Source: Burkholderia seminalis DSM 23518 (GTDB taxonomy: Bacteria > Pseudomonadota > Gammaproteobacteria > Burkholderiales > Burkholderiaceae). From it: 64,000 nt of DNA. The notes under the pieces were generated by a model that worked only from the letters and a program-made list of their open reading frames with translations, was not told the DNA's origin and made no database searches. This document shows positions 1-9,507 of the stretch, piece after piece (the first letter of the stretch is position 1; each line of letters opens with the position of its first letter). The stretch covers positions 248,001 through 312,000 of the forward strand of contig NZ_CADFDK010000002.1 in the NCBI RefSeq assembly GCF_902832885.1, written 5' to 3'. A program made the translations under genes and the position numbers.

Positions 1-773
1 AGTGGACGGGCCGCAGCGAGATCACCGCGAAGGCCGTCTCGTCGGGCGCCGTGAAGCTGATCGGCGACACGCTGCCCGGCGGCACCACCGAAGGCTGGTT
101 CGTGCCCGACTACGTGGTGAAGGGCGATCCGGCGCGCAACATCAAGCCGGTCGCGCCGGGGCTCGCGTCGGTCGACGATCTGCCGAAGTACAAGCAGGTG
201 TTCGCCGACGAGGAGGAGCCTGACAAGGGCCGCTTCCTGAACTGCCCGACCGGCTGGGACTGCGAGCGCGTGAACACGCGCCTGTTGCGCGTGCTGAAGC
301 TCGACCAGTCGTACACGAACTTCCATCCGGGCACGGGCGCGGCGCTGGATGCGGCGATCGCGTCCGCGTACCAGCGCGGCGCGCCGATCGTGTTCTATTA
401 CTGGGGCCCGGCCGCGCTGATGGCGAAATACAAGTTCACGGCGCTGAAGATGCCGGCCTTCAACGAAGCATGCTGGAAGACGTTGCGCGACGAGAGCAGC
501 ACGCACCAGTGCGCGTCGTCGTACATGGTGTCGCGGCTGACGGTCGGCGTGTCGAAGCCGTTCGCCGATGCGAACCCCGATCTCGTCGGCGTGTTCGGCA
601 AGGTGCGGTTTCCGATGGACTTCCTGAACCAGACGATCCTCGAGATGACGACGAAGAAGATCGACGGCGCGGCGATGGCCACGCAGTTCCTGAAGACCCG
701 CCCGGACATGTGGAAGCAGTGGGTGCCGGCCGACGTCGCGCGGAAGATCGCCGGCAGCCTGAAGGGCGCGTAA
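1..773 (+). CDS. glycine betaine/choline-type ABC transporter substrate-binding protein (3' part)
   Basis: The reading frame is open from base 3, so the 5' end lies outside the window; about 256 residues remain. The protein carries the OpuAC/ProX-type binding fold typical of quaternary-amine importers. Aromatic residues that usually form the ligand cage occur in the segments TGWDCERVN and FYYWGP. It is followed by a permease and an ATPase on the same strand, so it is the periplasmic subunit of a three-component importer. The exact ligand (betaine, proline betaine, choline or carnitine) cannot be read from the fragment. Confidence 0.85.
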   Translation, partial: WTGRSEITAKAVSSGAVKLIGDTLPGGTTEGWFVPDYVVKGDPARNIKPVAPGLASVDDLPKYKQVFADEEEPDKGRFLNCPTGWDCERVNTRLLRVLKLDQSYTNFHPGTGAALDAAIASAYQRGAPIVFYYWGPAALMAKYKFTALKMPAFNEACWKTLRDESSTHQCASSYMVSRLTVGVSKPFADANPDLVGVFGKVRFPMDFLNQTILEMTTKKIDGAAMATQFLKTRPDMWKQWVPADVARKIAGSLKGA

Positions 774-843
774 CCTGCGCGCGGCGGTGGGCCCGCGCTC
801 GCCGCCGTCGTCACGCGCCTTCGCGGCGCGACGGAGAATCAAC

Positions 844-1809
844 ATGAACGGCTTCTTCCTGCACCTGTCGATCGCCGATTGGGTCAACCGCGCGCTCGAG
901 ACGTTCGTCGCGCAATACGGCGACAGTTTTCATCACTTCAGCACGCTGCTGCTGCGCTACCTGCTCGTGCCGCTCGAAGGCGCGTTGCGCATGGCGCCGC
1001 CGTGGCTCGTGCTGCTGGTCGTCGGCGCGATCGCGTGGAATGCGACGCGCCGCATCGGCCTCGGCGCGCTCTTCATGCTGCTGCTCTACGCGATCGGCTG
1101 CTTCGGCCTGTGGGACAAGCTGATGCAGACGCTCGCGCTGATGCTCGTCGCGACGGTGCTGTCGGTCGCGATCGGCGTGCCGGTCGGCATTCTGGCGTCG
1201 CGCAGCGCGTGGTTGCGGCGGATGCTGCTGCCGGTGCTCGACGTGATGCAGACATTGCCGAGCTTCGTCTACCTGATCCCGGTGCTGATGCTGTTCGGCC
1301 TCGGCAAGGTACCCGCGATCCTCGCGACGATCATTTACGCGCTGCCGCCGCTGATCCGCCTGACCGATCTCGGCATCCGCCAGGTCGATCCGGACGTGAC
1401 GGAGGCCGCACGCGCGTTCGGCACCACGCGCTGGCAGCTGCTCGTCAACGTGCAATTGCCGCTCGCGCGGCCGAGCATCATGGCCGGCATCAACCAGACG
1501 ACGATGATGGCGCTGTCGATGGTCGTGATCGCGTCGATGATCGGCTCGCGCGGGCTCGGCGAGGACGTGCTCGCGGGCATCCAGACGCTCGACGTCGGCA
1601 AGGGCACGCAGGCCGGTCTCGCGATCGTGATTCTCGCGATCGTGATCGACCGGATCAGCCAGGGCTTCGGTCAGGAGCGGCGCGCGCGGCGGCGGCTTGC
1701 GCAGCAGCGCCGGCAGAAGGGAGCATCGCGCGTGCCGTACCGGCTGCCGCGCAACGCGTCGGCGCCGAGCGTCGATTCGAATCAGGCGACGCAATCGTCG
1801 CGCGCATAG
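844..1809 (+). CDS. quaternary-amine ABC transporter permease (ProW-like)
   Basis: A 321-residue inner-membrane permease with several hydrophobic helices. Its binding-protein-dependent transport domain contains the EAA-loop region ([16 protein letters not shown]) that docks on the ATPase. It sits between the binding-protein gene and the ATPase gene, in ProX-ProW-ProV-type order. I chose the ATG at 844 because GGAG lies just upstream; a longer in-frame start at 787 adds 19 low-quality Arg/Pro-rich residues. The last ~40 residues are basic and probably cytoplasmic. Family assignment is firm, substrate inferred. Confidence 0.9.
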   Translation: MNGFFLHLSIADWVNRALETFVAQYGDSFHHFSTLLLRYLLVPLEGALRMAPPWLVLLVVGAIAWNATRRIGLGALFMLLLYAIGCFGLWDKLMQTLALMLVATVLSVAIGVPVGILASRSAWLRRMLLPVLDVMQTLPSFVYLIPVLMLFGLGKVPAILATIIYALPPLIRLTDLGIRQVDPDVTEAARAFGTTRWQLLVNVQLPLARPSIMAGINQTTMMALSMVVIASMIGSRGLGEDVLAGIQTLDVGKGTQAGLAIVILAIVIDRISQGFGQERRARRRLAQQRRQKGASRVPYRLPRNASAPSVDSNQATQSSRA

Positions 1810-1823
1810 GAGCGGAGACAGAC

Positions 1824-2645
1824 ATGGCGACCATCGACGTCAAACACGTGCACAAGCTGTTCGGGCCGCAGGCCGCGCATGCGCGCGTGCTCGACCTGCT
1901 GCGGGCCGGCAGGCGCAAGGCCGACGTGCTGGCCGAAACCGGCTGCAACGTCGGGCTCAACGACGTGAGCCTCGGCATCGAGTCGGGCGAGATCTTCGTG
2001 ATCATGGGGCTGTCGGGTTCCGGGAAATCGACGCTCGTGCGGCACTTCAACCGGCTGATCGAGCCGACGGCCGGCGAGATCGTGATCGACGGCAGCGACG
2101 TGATCAAGCTCGACGCGCACGGGCTGCGCGAGCTGCGCCGCTACAAGGTCAGCATGGTGTTCCAGAACTTCGGGTTGCTGCCGCACCAGACCGTGCTCGA
2201 CAACGCCGCGTATGCGCTGCGCACGCGGGGCGGGAAGCGGCACGACGCGGCCGACGCGGCGCGCAACTGGCTGACGAAGGTCGGGCTCGACGGCTACGGC
2301 GATCATTACCCGGACGAGCTGTCGGGCGGGATGCGGCAGCGCGTCGGGCTGGCGCGCGCGCTGGCGGCCGACACCGACGTGCTGCTGATGGACGAGGCAT
2401 TTTCGGCGCTCGATCCGCTGATCCGCACCGAGATGCAGGATCAGCTGCTCGAGCTGCAGACGACGCTGTCGAAGACGATCGTGTTCATCACGCACGATCT
2501 CGACGAGGCGCTGCGCATCGGCGACCGCATCGCGATCCTGCGCGACGGCACGCTCGTGCAGGTCGGCACGCCCGACGATATCCTGTCGCGGCCGGCCGAC
2601 GATTACGTGAAGCGGTTCGTCGAGAAGCGCACGAGCGTGAACTGA
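1824..2645 (+). CDS. quaternary-amine ABC transporter ATP-binding protein (ProV-like, no CBS domains)
   Basis: A 273-residue ATPase of the ProV/OpuAA family. Walker A is GLSGSGKST (about residues 62-70), the signature is LSGGMRQR, Walker B is VLLMDEAF and the switch histidine lies in ITHDLDEA. The N-terminal ~40-residue extension before the first strand is typical of this family. E. coli ProV has ~400 residues with two C-terminal CBS domains that sense ionic strength; this protein ends right after the ATPase core. It may therefore serve nutrient uptake more than osmotic gating (inference). The start is 14 bases after the permease stop, with GGAG upstream. Confidence 0.92.
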   Translation: MATIDVKHVHKLFGPQAAHARVLDLLRAGRRKADVLAETGCNVGLNDVSLGIESGEIFVIMGLSGSGKSTLVRHFNRLIEPTAGEIVIDGSDVIKLDAHGLRELRRYKVSMVFQNFGLLPHQTVLDNAAYALRTRGGKRHDAADAARNWLTKVGLDGYGDHYPDELSGGMRQRVGLARALAADTDVLLMDEAFSALDPLIRTEMQDQLLELQTTLSKTIVFITHDLDEALRIGDRIAILRDGTLVQVGTPDDILSRPADDYVKRFVEKRTSVN

Positions 2646-2663
2646 CCTGGCGCGTCGTCTTGC

Positions 2664-3695
2664 TCAGGCCGCACGGTGCGCGGCCGTCGTCAACACGATC
2701 TTGCCGATGTGCACGCCCGAATCGATCAGCGTGTGCGCATCGCGCGCGTCGTCGAGCGAGAAGGACCGAAACACCTGCGGCCTGACCGTGCCGGCCGCGA
2801 CGTGCGGCCACAGGTGCCGTTCCAGCTCGGCGATGAGCGCGCCTTTCTCCTCGGGCGTGCGCGAGCGCAGCGTCGAGCCGATGTGCGTCAGGCGCTTGGT
2901 CATCATCGGCCACACGTCGAGTTCCTTCGCCGGCCCGTTGAGCGCGCTCACCTGCAGGATCCGGCCGTTCATCGCCGCGGCCCGGTAATTGCGCGCGACG
3001 TAGTCGCCCGCGATGATGTCGAGGATCACGTCCACGCCGCGGCCGGCGGTGATCCTGTCGACTTCGGCGACGAAATCCTCTTCCCGGTAATGCACCGCGT
3101 GATCCGCGCCCAGCCGCAGGCTCGCGGCGCGATGAGCTTCCGAGCCGACCGTCGTGATGACGGTCGATGCACCCATTGCCTTCGCGATCATCGTCGCGGT
3201 GGTGCCGATGCCCGACGCGCCGCCGTGGACCAGCACCGATTCGCCGGCCTGCAGCCGTCCGCGCTGGATCAGGTTCAGCCACACCGTCAGGAACGTTTCC
3301 GGCATCGCCGCGGCTTCGATCATGTCGAGGCCGGGCGGCAGCTTCATCGTGGTGAGGCGGTGGGCGACCGCGTATTCCGCGTAGCCGCCGCCCGTCACCA
3401 GCGCGCTGACCCGATCGCCCGGGACGAATTCGCGCACGGCCTCGCCGGTCGCGACGACTTCGCCCGCGAGCTCGAGGCCCGGGATGTCGGACGCGCCGGG
3501 CGGCGGGTGGTAGTGCCCCTTGCGTTGCAGCACGTCCGGGCCGTTCACGCCGGCGGCGTGAACCCGGATCAGCACTTCGTCGGCGTTCGGCCGCGGCACC
3601 GGGCGCCGTGTCGTTGCCAGCACCTCGGGGCCGCCGGGGCGGGTGATTTCGACTGCCGCCATGTCGGCGGGAAGGGGCGCGTGCGTACCGGACAT
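2664..3695 (-). CDS. zinc-independent quinone oxidoreductase / medium-chain dehydrogenase
   Basis: A 343-residue member of the NADPH:quinone oxidoreductase branch of the medium-chain dehydrogenase/reductase superfamily (PIG3/QOR-like). The N-terminal GroES-like domain is followed by a nucleotide-binding domain with VHGGASGIGTTA. The structural-zinc cysteines of classic alcohol dehydrogenases are missing. It is transcribed divergently from a LysR-type gene (3818), with a 14-bp perfect palindrome between them, so that regulator probably controls it. Physiological substrate unknown; detoxification of quinones or enals is the family norm. Confidence 0.88.
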   Translation of the reverse strand: MSGTHAPLPADMAAVEITRPGGPEVLATTRRPVPRPNADEVLIRVHAAGVNGPDVLQRKGHYHPPPGASDIPGLELAGEVVATGEAVREFVPGDRVSALVTGGGYAEYAVAHRLTTMKLPPGLDMIEAAAMPETFLTVWLNLIQRGRLQAGESVLVHGGASGIGTTATMIAKAMGASTVITTVGSEAHRAASLRLGADHAVHYREEDFVAEVDRITAGRGVDVILDIIAGDYVARNYRAAAMNGRILQVSALNGPAKELDVWPMMTKRLTHIGSTLRSRTPEEKGALIAELERHLWPHVAAGTVRPQVFRSFSLDDARDAHTLIDSGVHIGKIVLTTAAHRAA

Positions 3696-3785
3696 GTTTG
3701 CCTCGCAACGGGTAGATGAGTGATCGGTGAAAAAAGTATAGGCTTCGGGGTTGATGAATTCGCGCAGCGATTTTCAAGACCACAG

Positions 3786-3799
3786 ATGCAAATTTGCAT
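3786..3799. promoter_or_regulatory. perfect 14-bp palindrome between divergent genes, LysR operator candidate
   Basis: ATGCAAATTTGCAT is a perfect inverted repeat in the gap between the quinone oxidoreductase gene (minus) and the LysR-type gene (plus). Its AT-rich centre stands out in GC-rich surroundings, and it ends 18 bases before the TTG start of the regulator. It could be an autoregulatory LysR site. Function inferred from position only. Confidence 0.5.
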
Positions 3800-3817
3800 C
3801 ACTTCAGGAGAAGGCCT

Positions 3818-4726
3818 TTGAACTGGGACGACGCGCGGATTTTTCTCGCCATCCACCGGGAACGCAGCCTGCGCGGCGCCGCGCGGGTGGTCGGGCTCGA
3901 CCAGGCGACGGTCGGCAGGCGGCTCGCGGCACTCGAGCGCGCGCTCGGCGCGACGCTGTTCCTGCGCACGTCGGCCGGTTACGTGCCGACCGCGGTGGGC
4001 GAGGTTGCGCTGCGCAACGTGGAGAAGATGGAGCAGTCGGTGATTGACCTGATGCGGCAGACCCAGGGCGTCGACCGGCGCCTTGCGGGTGACGTGCGCG
4101 TGACGACGACCGATACGATCGGGCTCGAATTCGTGATGCGCGCGATGCGCAACCTGCACGACGAGCATCCGGACGTGCGTGTGCTGCTCAACACGTCGAC
4201 GCAGGTGGAGAATCTCGCCAAGCGCGAGGCGGACATCGCCATCCGCACGATCAAGCCCGACAACCCCGATCTGCTCGTGCGCCGGCTTGCTGCGTGGCCG
4301 ACGGGGTTATACGCGTCGGCGGACTATCTGGACCGGCATGGCGAACCGGTGTCCGGCACCGGCTTCGACGGCCACGATCTCGTGTGCTTCCTGCCGCACC
4401 TGAATGCGCGCCGCCCGCTCACGATGGTCGGCGAGCCGGTTCGGGCCGGACGGATCGTGTCGGGGCTGAATTCGAATCTCATGCTGCGCGCGGCGGCGCG
4501 TGCCGGGCTCGGGCTCGCCGAACTCCCGGTGCCGATCGCGGAGCGAGACGGGCTGGTGCGCGTGTGGCCGGCGCGTACGTCGGCGCGCCCTTACGAAGTC
4601 TGGATGGTGACGCACAAGGATTTGCGGCATACCGCGCGGATGAGCGCGATGATCGATCACATCGTGCGGGTGTTCGACGCCGTGCCGGCATCGGGCGGTG
4701 CTTGGGGGGATGCCGGGCACGTGTGA
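3818..4726 (+). CDS. LysR-type transcriptional regulator
   Basis: A 302-residue LTTR with an N-terminal winged helix-turn-helix (LRGAARVVGLDQATVGRRLA) and a periplasmic-binding-like effector domain. I start it at TTG 3818 because AGGAGAAGG lies 7 bases upstream and gives the canonical N-terminus starting NWDDARIFLA; an upstream TTG at 3794 lies inside the palindrome and has no ribosome site. It is divergent from the quinone oxidoreductase gene, the usual arrangement for regulator and target. Confidence 0.9.
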   Translation: MNWDDARIFLAIHRERSLRGAARVVGLDQATVGRRLAALERALGATLFLRTSAGYVPTAVGEVALRNVEKMEQSVIDLMRQTQGVDRRLAGDVRVTTTDTIGLEFVMRAMRNLHDEHPDVRVLLNTSTQVENLAKREADIAIRTIKPDNPDLLVRRLAAWPTGLYASADYLDRHGEPVSGTGFDGHDLVCFLPHLNARRPLTMVGEPVRAGRIVSGLNSNLMLRAAARAGLGLAELPVPIAERDGLVRVWPARTSARPYEVWMVTHKDLRHTARMSAMIDHIVRVFDAVPASGGAWGDAGHV

Positions 4727-4845
4727 CGCGAGCCGGAAGGGCGGCAGGCCGCGACGGGATGCGGGCCGTCCGCGTCGATCGGCGCGGTGCAACGCGCCGC
4801 GCCGTGCCGTGCCGTGTTTCATTCCGGTTCGCGTATCGCCTGCCG

Positions 4846-5553
4846 TTACGGTTCGATCGACAGATACCGCGGATAGCGCCCGCTGCCGTAGTTGTCAGGC
4901 ATCCTGCATTTCTGGTAACACTGCGTCAGCCGGAACGCGGCCTTCTCCCGGTCCGTGTCGTCGCCGTCCTGCAGCCAGATCGCGTGGCTTTTCTCCGCGA
5001 GCAGGATCAGCAGGCGCCGTCTGGTGGCCGACAGGGCCGAACGCTCCAGCAGGTCGCAGACGAGATTGGCCGTGACCATGCCGAACAGCCGGCGGTGCTC
5101 GCGGCAGTCGCTGGACGCGAGCAAGTGCATCGCTTCGGCGAATGCCGCTTCCGCCTCGGCCGCGGATTGTTGAAGCGTGATCGCGGGGAGCGCGAGTGCC
5201 GTGACGTAGAGGCGATCGTCGGCGTCGAACCGGTCGAGCGGCGCATGCAAGTCCCGCGATTTCTCGAGCACCGCATGCTGGCGATCGATCCGCCGGCGCG
5301 CATCGGCCGGTGCATCGTCGTGCGCGTCCACGAGTCGTTCGAGCGCGTCCATTCCCGCTTCCCAGTCGCCGAGATGCTCGCCGAATACATGCGTCACGAG
5401 CGCCGCCAGCTCGACGAGGTCCTGCGCGCCCATCGGGCGCGCCAGCCGTTCCCGCAGGCGGGTCGCGACCGCTATCGGCTGCTTCGTATGCTCCTGCCAG
5501 TCCCGGATCAGCAATTCGCGCAATGGCTCGTCGTGTACTTGCATTGTTTCCAT
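4846..5553 (-). CDS. hypothetical alpha-helical protein
   Basis: I do not recognise this 235-residue protein. It is soluble, with no signal peptide or membrane segment, mostly helical and rich in Ala, Leu, Asp and Arg, with a cysteine-containing C-terminal part (LTQCYQKCRMPDNYG). The ATG at 5553 is preferred because GGAGG lies just upstream; the frame stays open to 5634, but that extension has no ribosome site and would leave little promoter room. It is divergent from the LysR gene at 5663, which may regulate it. Confidence 0.7.
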   Translation of the reverse strand: METMQVHDEPLRELLIRDWQEHTKQPIAVATRLRERLARPMGAQDLVELAALVTHVFGEHLGDWEAGMDALERLVDAHDDAPADARRRIDRQHAVLEKSRDLHAPLDRFDADDRLYVTALALPAITLQQSAAEAEAAFAEAMHLLASSDCREHRRLFGMVTANLVCDLLERSALSATRRRLLILLAEKSHAIWLQDGDDTDREKAAFRLTQCYQKCRMPDNYGSGRYPRYLSIEP

Positions 5554-5662
5554 GCATTCCTCCGTTCGGTTGCACAAATGGTAGGAGCGGGGATCGCGTG
5601 TGTACAGTGCAGGTTTGTCAGATATATGATGCATTCAACGCAAATCTGCGAGGAGCGCGGCG

Positions 5663-6565
5663 TTGAACCGGATCGACCTGAACCTGTTGCTGGCGCTGAA
5701 GGCGCTGATCGACGAGGAAAGCGTGTCGCGCGCGGCGCGCAGCCTCGATTTGAGTCCGTCCGCGATGAGCCGGACCCTTGCCCGCGTTCAGGACGCGATC
5801 GGCGACAAGGTGCTGGTACGCGCGGGCAAGGGCATGGTGGCGACCGAAACGGCGCGCCGGCTGAAGGCGCCGCTCGACCGCATCCTGCAGGATGTGGAAC
5901 AGCTGCTCGGTGCGCAGCACCGGTCGATCGACGCGCAACGCGTGTTCAACATCAGCGCCAACGACGGATTCATCGATTCGTTTGCGGTGCCCATCATCGA
6001 GCAGGCGTACGCGGCATGGTCGCATGCGAAGCTGCGGTTCCTGCCCAAGCACGAGAAGACGGTGGCGCGGCTGCGCAGCGGCGAAGTCGATATCGAAATC
6101 GGCGTGATCGGCGAGACGGGGCCGGAAATCATGGTCCGCAAGCTGTTCGACGACCGCATGGTCGGCGTGCTGCGCAAAGGCCATCGGCTGGCGCGGCGCC
6201 GGATGACGCTGGACGCGTACCTGTCCGTGCCGCACATCAGCGTGTCGCGCAAAGGGCGGTTTCACGGGCCGATCGACGATGCGCTCGGCGAGCAGGGGCG
6301 CGAGCGGAACGTGATCGCTGTGGTGCCGAACTTCAAATCGGGCATCGAGCTGGCCCGGCGTTCGGACTGGATCGTGCAGGTGCCGGAGAAGCACACCGCT
6401 CAGGCCCGGCGAGACGTCGTGACGTTCGAGTTGCCGGTCGCGACGCCGGGGCTGGCGATCTCGATCATGTGGCATCCCCGCTTCGACCGGGACACGGTGC
6501 ATGCCGGGCTGCGGGACCTGATCGTGAAGGTTTGCCGGCAGGTCGTGGACGCGGGGAACGGCTGA
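5663..6565 (+). CDS. LysR-type transcriptional regulator (NodD/SyrM-like)
   Basis: A 300-residue LTTR opening with the helix-turn-helix signature DLNLLLALKALIDEESVSRA. The effector domain contains an EVDIEIGVIG segment. Translation probably starts at TTG 5663 with GAGGAG upstream. It is divergent from the hypothetical gene at 4846-5553 and convergent with the GMC oxidoreductase gene, from which it is separated by a strong hairpin. Its target is uncertain. Confidence 0.9.
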   Translation: MNRIDLNLLLALKALIDEESVSRAARSLDLSPSAMSRTLARVQDAIGDKVLVRAGKGMVATETARRLKAPLDRILQDVEQLLGAQHRSIDAQRVFNISANDGFIDSFAVPIIEQAYAAWSHAKLRFLPKHEKTVARLRSGEVDIEIGVIGETGPEIMVRKLFDDRMVGVLRKGHRLARRRMTLDAYLSVPHISVSRKGRFHGPIDDALGEQGRERNVIAVVPNFKSGIELARRSDWIVQVPEKHTAQARRDVVTFELPVATPGLAISIMWHPRFDRDTVHAGLRDLIVKVCRQVVDAGNG

Positions 6566-6588
6566 GGGCCGGCGGCCGCCGCCGGCCC
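6566..6588. terminator. hairpin between convergent genes
   Basis: A perfect 10-bp stem (GGGCCGGCGG pairing with CCGCCGGCCC) with loop CCG lies directly after the LysR stop and before the end of the convergent GMC gene. There is no T-tract on either side, so it would be a bidirectional, non-canonical terminator or an mRNA end stabiliser. Confidence 0.45.
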
Positions 6589-6605
6589 TGCCGGCGTGGC
6601 GTCAC

Positions 6606-8273
6606 TCACTGTGCGACCGTCTCCCGTTGCGTCGACGGCATGCCGGCCCGCTCCGCCAGCGCAGCCTCCGCCAGAATCAGGTCCGCGCCCTTCTCCGCGA
6701 CCATCATCGTCGGTGCATTGATGTTGCCGGACGTGATGTTCGGGAAGACCGACGCATCGACGATCCGCAGCGCCTGCAGCCCGTGCACGCGCAGCGACGC
6801 ATCGACGACGGACGTCGTCGCGTCGGGCCCCATCGCGCACGAGCCGCACAGGTGGTAGATCGATCCCGATTGCTCGCGGAAATACTGCAGCATCGCTTCG
6901 TCGGTGTCGACCTGCGGCCCCGGCGAGATTTCCTCGACGGTCATCGACTTCAGTGCCGGCGCGCGCATCAGCGCCCGGATCACCTTGCTGCCCTGCACGG
7001 CTTCGTCGAGATCCTTCTGCGTGGTCAGCGCGTTGATGTGGATCTTCGCGGCATCTTCCGCGCGGTTCGACGCGATCTCGATCGTACCGCGGCTGGTCGG
7101 CCGGCACGGGTTGAACGCGATCAGGAAGCCCGAATACGGCTCGGGCTTGATGCTCGCACGGTCGCTCTTCGGAATCCGGTACGACAGCGGGTTGAAGTAC
7201 AGCTGCAGGTTCGGCTCCCGCACGTCAGCCGAGCCGCGGAAGAAGCCGCCGGCCTGGTTCACGCTCATCGCGAGCGGGCCGCGCTTCGTCAGCAGGTAGC
7301 GCAAGCCGATCTTCATCTTGCCGAGCAGCGTGCCCATCTCGTCGTTCAGCGTCGGCCGGTTCGCCTTGAAGTAGAAGCTCACGCACAGATGGTCCTGCAG
7401 GTTGCGGCCGACGGCCGGCAGCGCATGCACGAGCGGCACGCGCCGGCGCGCCAGCAGCGCCGGATCGCCGACGCCCGACAATTGCAGCAGCTTCGGCGTA
7501 TCGACCGCACCGGCCGCGAGGATCACCTCGCGCGCCGCGACGAGCGTTTCGTCGCCGCCTGCACCGGCCACGACCACGCCGGTCGCGCGCGTGCCGTCGA
7601 ACGTCACGCGCCGCACCATCACGCCCGAGCGCAGCGTGAGGTTCGCGCGCCCCAGTGCGGGCCGCAGGTACGCGAAGCTGCTCGAACAGCGCTCGCCGTT
7701 CTTCGTGTTCAGGTCGTAGATGCCGGCGCCTTCGAACTGCGCGCCGTTGAAATCGTCGGTGCGCGGCAGGTTCAGTTGAGCGCAGCCCTTCAGGAACTCG
7801 TGGACGATCGGATGCACGTCGGCCTTCATCGACGTGATGTGGATCGGCCCCGTCGAGCCGTGATGCCGCGGATCGGTGGCGCCGGCCGCGTGGGTTTCGA
7901 GCTTGCGGAAGTACGGCAGCACGTCGTCGTACGCCCAGCCGGGATTGCCGGCATTCGCCCAGTCGTCATAGTCGCTGCGTTGGCCGCGCACGTAGACCAT
8001 CGCATTGATCGACCCCGACCCGCCGACCACCTTGCCGCGCGGGCAGTACAGCTTGCGGTCGGCGAGCTGCGGCTCGGGTTCGCTGTAGTACATCCAGTTG
8101 TAGCGGCGGTTGTAGTAAGTCTTCGTGAAGCCGACCGGCACCTTGAACCAGAACGAGGCGTCGCGTTCGCCCGCCTCGAGCAGCAGCACCGAGTGGCGGC
8201 CCGATTCGCTGAGGCGGTTCGCCAGGATGCAGCCGGCCGAGCCCGCGCCGACGATGATGTAGTCGTAGCTCAT
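6606..8273 (-). CDS. GMC-family FAD oxidoreductase (choline dehydrogenase-like)
   Basis: A 555-residue flavoprotein. The dinucleotide fold DYIIVGAGSAGCILANRLSE is at the N-terminus. GMC signature 1 lies in GKVVGGSGSINAMVYVRG and signature 2 in GAVDTPKLLQLSGVG. The active-site histidine is in the C-terminal YHLCGSCAMG motif. The length fits choline/alcohol dehydrogenases of this family, but operon partners (dehydratase, MFS permease, AldA-like dehydrogenase) suggest a sugar or polyol alcohol instead of choline. It starts 16 bases after the stop of the enolase-family gene. Confidence 0.9.
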   Translation of the reverse strand: MSYDYIIVGAGSAGCILANRLSESGRHSVLLLEAGERDASFWFKVPVGFTKTYYNRRYNWMYYSEPEPQLADRKLYCPRGKVVGGSGSINAMVYVRGQRSDYDDWANAGNPGWAYDDVLPYFRKLETHAAGATDPRHHGSTGPIHITSMKADVHPIVHEFLKGCAQLNLPRTDDFNGAQFEGAGIYDLNTKNGERCSSSFAYLRPALGRANLTLRSGVMVRRVTFDGTRATGVVVAGAGGDETLVAAREVILAAGAVDTPKLLQLSGVGDPALLARRRVPLVHALPAVGRNLQDHLCVSFYFKANRPTLNDEMGTLLGKMKIGLRYLLTKRGPLAMSVNQAGGFFRGSADVREPNLQLYFNPLSYRIPKSDRASIKPEPYSGFLIAFNPCRPTSRGTIEIASNRAEDAAKIHINALTTQKDLDEAVQGSKVIRALMRAPALKSMTVEEISPGPQVDTDEAMLQYFREQSGSIYHLCGSCAMGPDATTSVVDASLRVHGLQALRIVDASVFPNITSGNINAPTMMVAEKGADLILAEAALAERAGMPSTQRETVAQ

Positions 8274-8289
8274 GTCGTGTCCTGTGCGC

Positions 8290-9507
8290 TCAGCCCTGCG
8301 CGGGCGCGAGATCCTTCACGTCGGCGGGTTTTTCGCCCATCTGCAGGTGCAGCCGCTCGCCCGTGTACGGCGCGTGATGGCGCACGACATCCATGTCGAG
8401 CTCGATGCCGAGGCCCGGCTCGTCCGACGGGATGATGTAGCCGTCTTCCCAGCGGATCGGCGTCTTCACGACCTCCGAATGGAACCCGCCCCACGTCATG
8501 ATGCTTTCCTGGATCAGGAAGTTCGGCGTGCAGGTCGCGAGCTGGATGCTCGCGGCGGCCCCCACCGGCCCGTTGTACAGGTGCGGCGCGATCTGGGCGT
8601 AGTGCACTTCCGCGAGCGCCGCGATCTTCTTCGCCTCGAGCAGGCCGCCCACGCGCGCGACGTTCGGTTGCAGGATCGATGCGCCGCCGGCCTGCAGCAG
8701 CTTGTGGAATTCGTACTTGGTCGTCAGCCGCTCGCCGGCCGCGACCGGAATCGACGTATGCCGCGCGACGTCGGCGATCGCTTCTTCCTGCCCCGGCGGC
8801 ACGGGCTCCTCGAACCACAGCGGGTCGTACTTCTCGAGCCGCTTCGCGAGCCGGATCGCCGACGACGGCACCATCTGCCCGTGCGTGCCGAACAGCAGAT
8901 CGGCCTTGCTGCCGACGGCTTCGCGCACGCGCCGGCAGAACAGTTCGCAGCGGTCGAGCACTTCGAGCGACAGCTGGTGACCCGAGTAGGCCGTGTACGG
9001 GCCGGCCGGATCGAACTTGACGGCGGTGAAGCCGAGCTTGACGTTCTCGGCCGCGCATTCGGCCGCGAGATCGGGATCGTCGTAGTCGTATTCGCCCTTC
9101 GCGTTCTTCGGATACAGGTACGTGTACGAGCGCAGCCGCTCGTGGATCTTCCCGCCGAGCAGTTCGTAGACGGGCTTGCCGGCCGCCTTGCCGACGATGT
9201 CCCAGCACGCCATCTCGAGGCCGCTGACGACGCCCATCATCGTCAGGTCGGGGCGTTGCGTGAAGCCGCTCGAATACGTCTGGCGGAACAGCCGCTCGAC
9301 GTGGTGCGGATCGTGGTTCAGCAGGTAGCGGTCGAACACGTCGTCGATGATCGGGCCCATCGCCTTCGGGTGGAACGTCGCCGAATAGATCTCGCCGACG
9401 CCTTCGATGCCGTCGTCGGTCTTCAGCTTCACGAAGATCCAGTACATCCCGCCGACGTGCGGCGGCGGCACGGCGACGATATGGGTGTCGAGCGAAACGA
9501 TCTTCAT
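8290..9507 (-). CDS. mandelate racemase/muconate-lactonizing-type enolase-superfamily dehydratase
   Basis: A 405-residue enolase-superfamily protein with an N-terminal capping domain and a C-terminal barrel. Visible barrel-end residues are FEEPV and AGERL (second and third metal-ligand glutamates) and IAPHLY (histidine). Aligning GTHGQ with the DFHGR motif of D-galactonate dehydratase puts Gly where the first metal-ligand Asp should be. Family annotation points to sugar-acid dehydration. Its start overlaps the end of the MFS gene by 4 bases (ATGA), so the two are translationally coupled. Confidence 0.88.
   Translation of the reverse strand: MKIVSLDTHIVAVPPPHVGGMYWIFVKLKTDDGIEGVGEIYSATFHPKAMGPIIDDVFDRYLLNHDPHHVERLFRQTYSSGFTQRPDLTMMGVVSGLEMACWDIVGKAAGKPVYELLGGKIHERLRSYTYLYPKNAKGEYDYDDPDLAAECAAENVKLGFTAVKFDPAGPYTAYSGHQLSLEVLDRCELFCRRVREAVGSKADLLFGTHGQMVPSSAIRLAKRLEKYDPLWFEEPVPPGQEEAIADVARHTSIPVAAGERLTTKYEFHKLLQAGGASILQPNVARVGGLLEAKKIAALAEVHYAQIAPHLYNGPVGAAASIQLATCTPNFLIQESIMTWGGFHSEVVKTPIRWEDGYIIPSDEPGLGIELDMDVVRHHAPYTGERLHLQMGEKPADVKDLAPAQG

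Noticed and set aside
4294-6858. 854-residue open frame on the plus strand
   Set aside because: Arg/Ala/Gly-rich shadow of genes in other frames caused by high GC; it crosses several well-supported genes on both strands.
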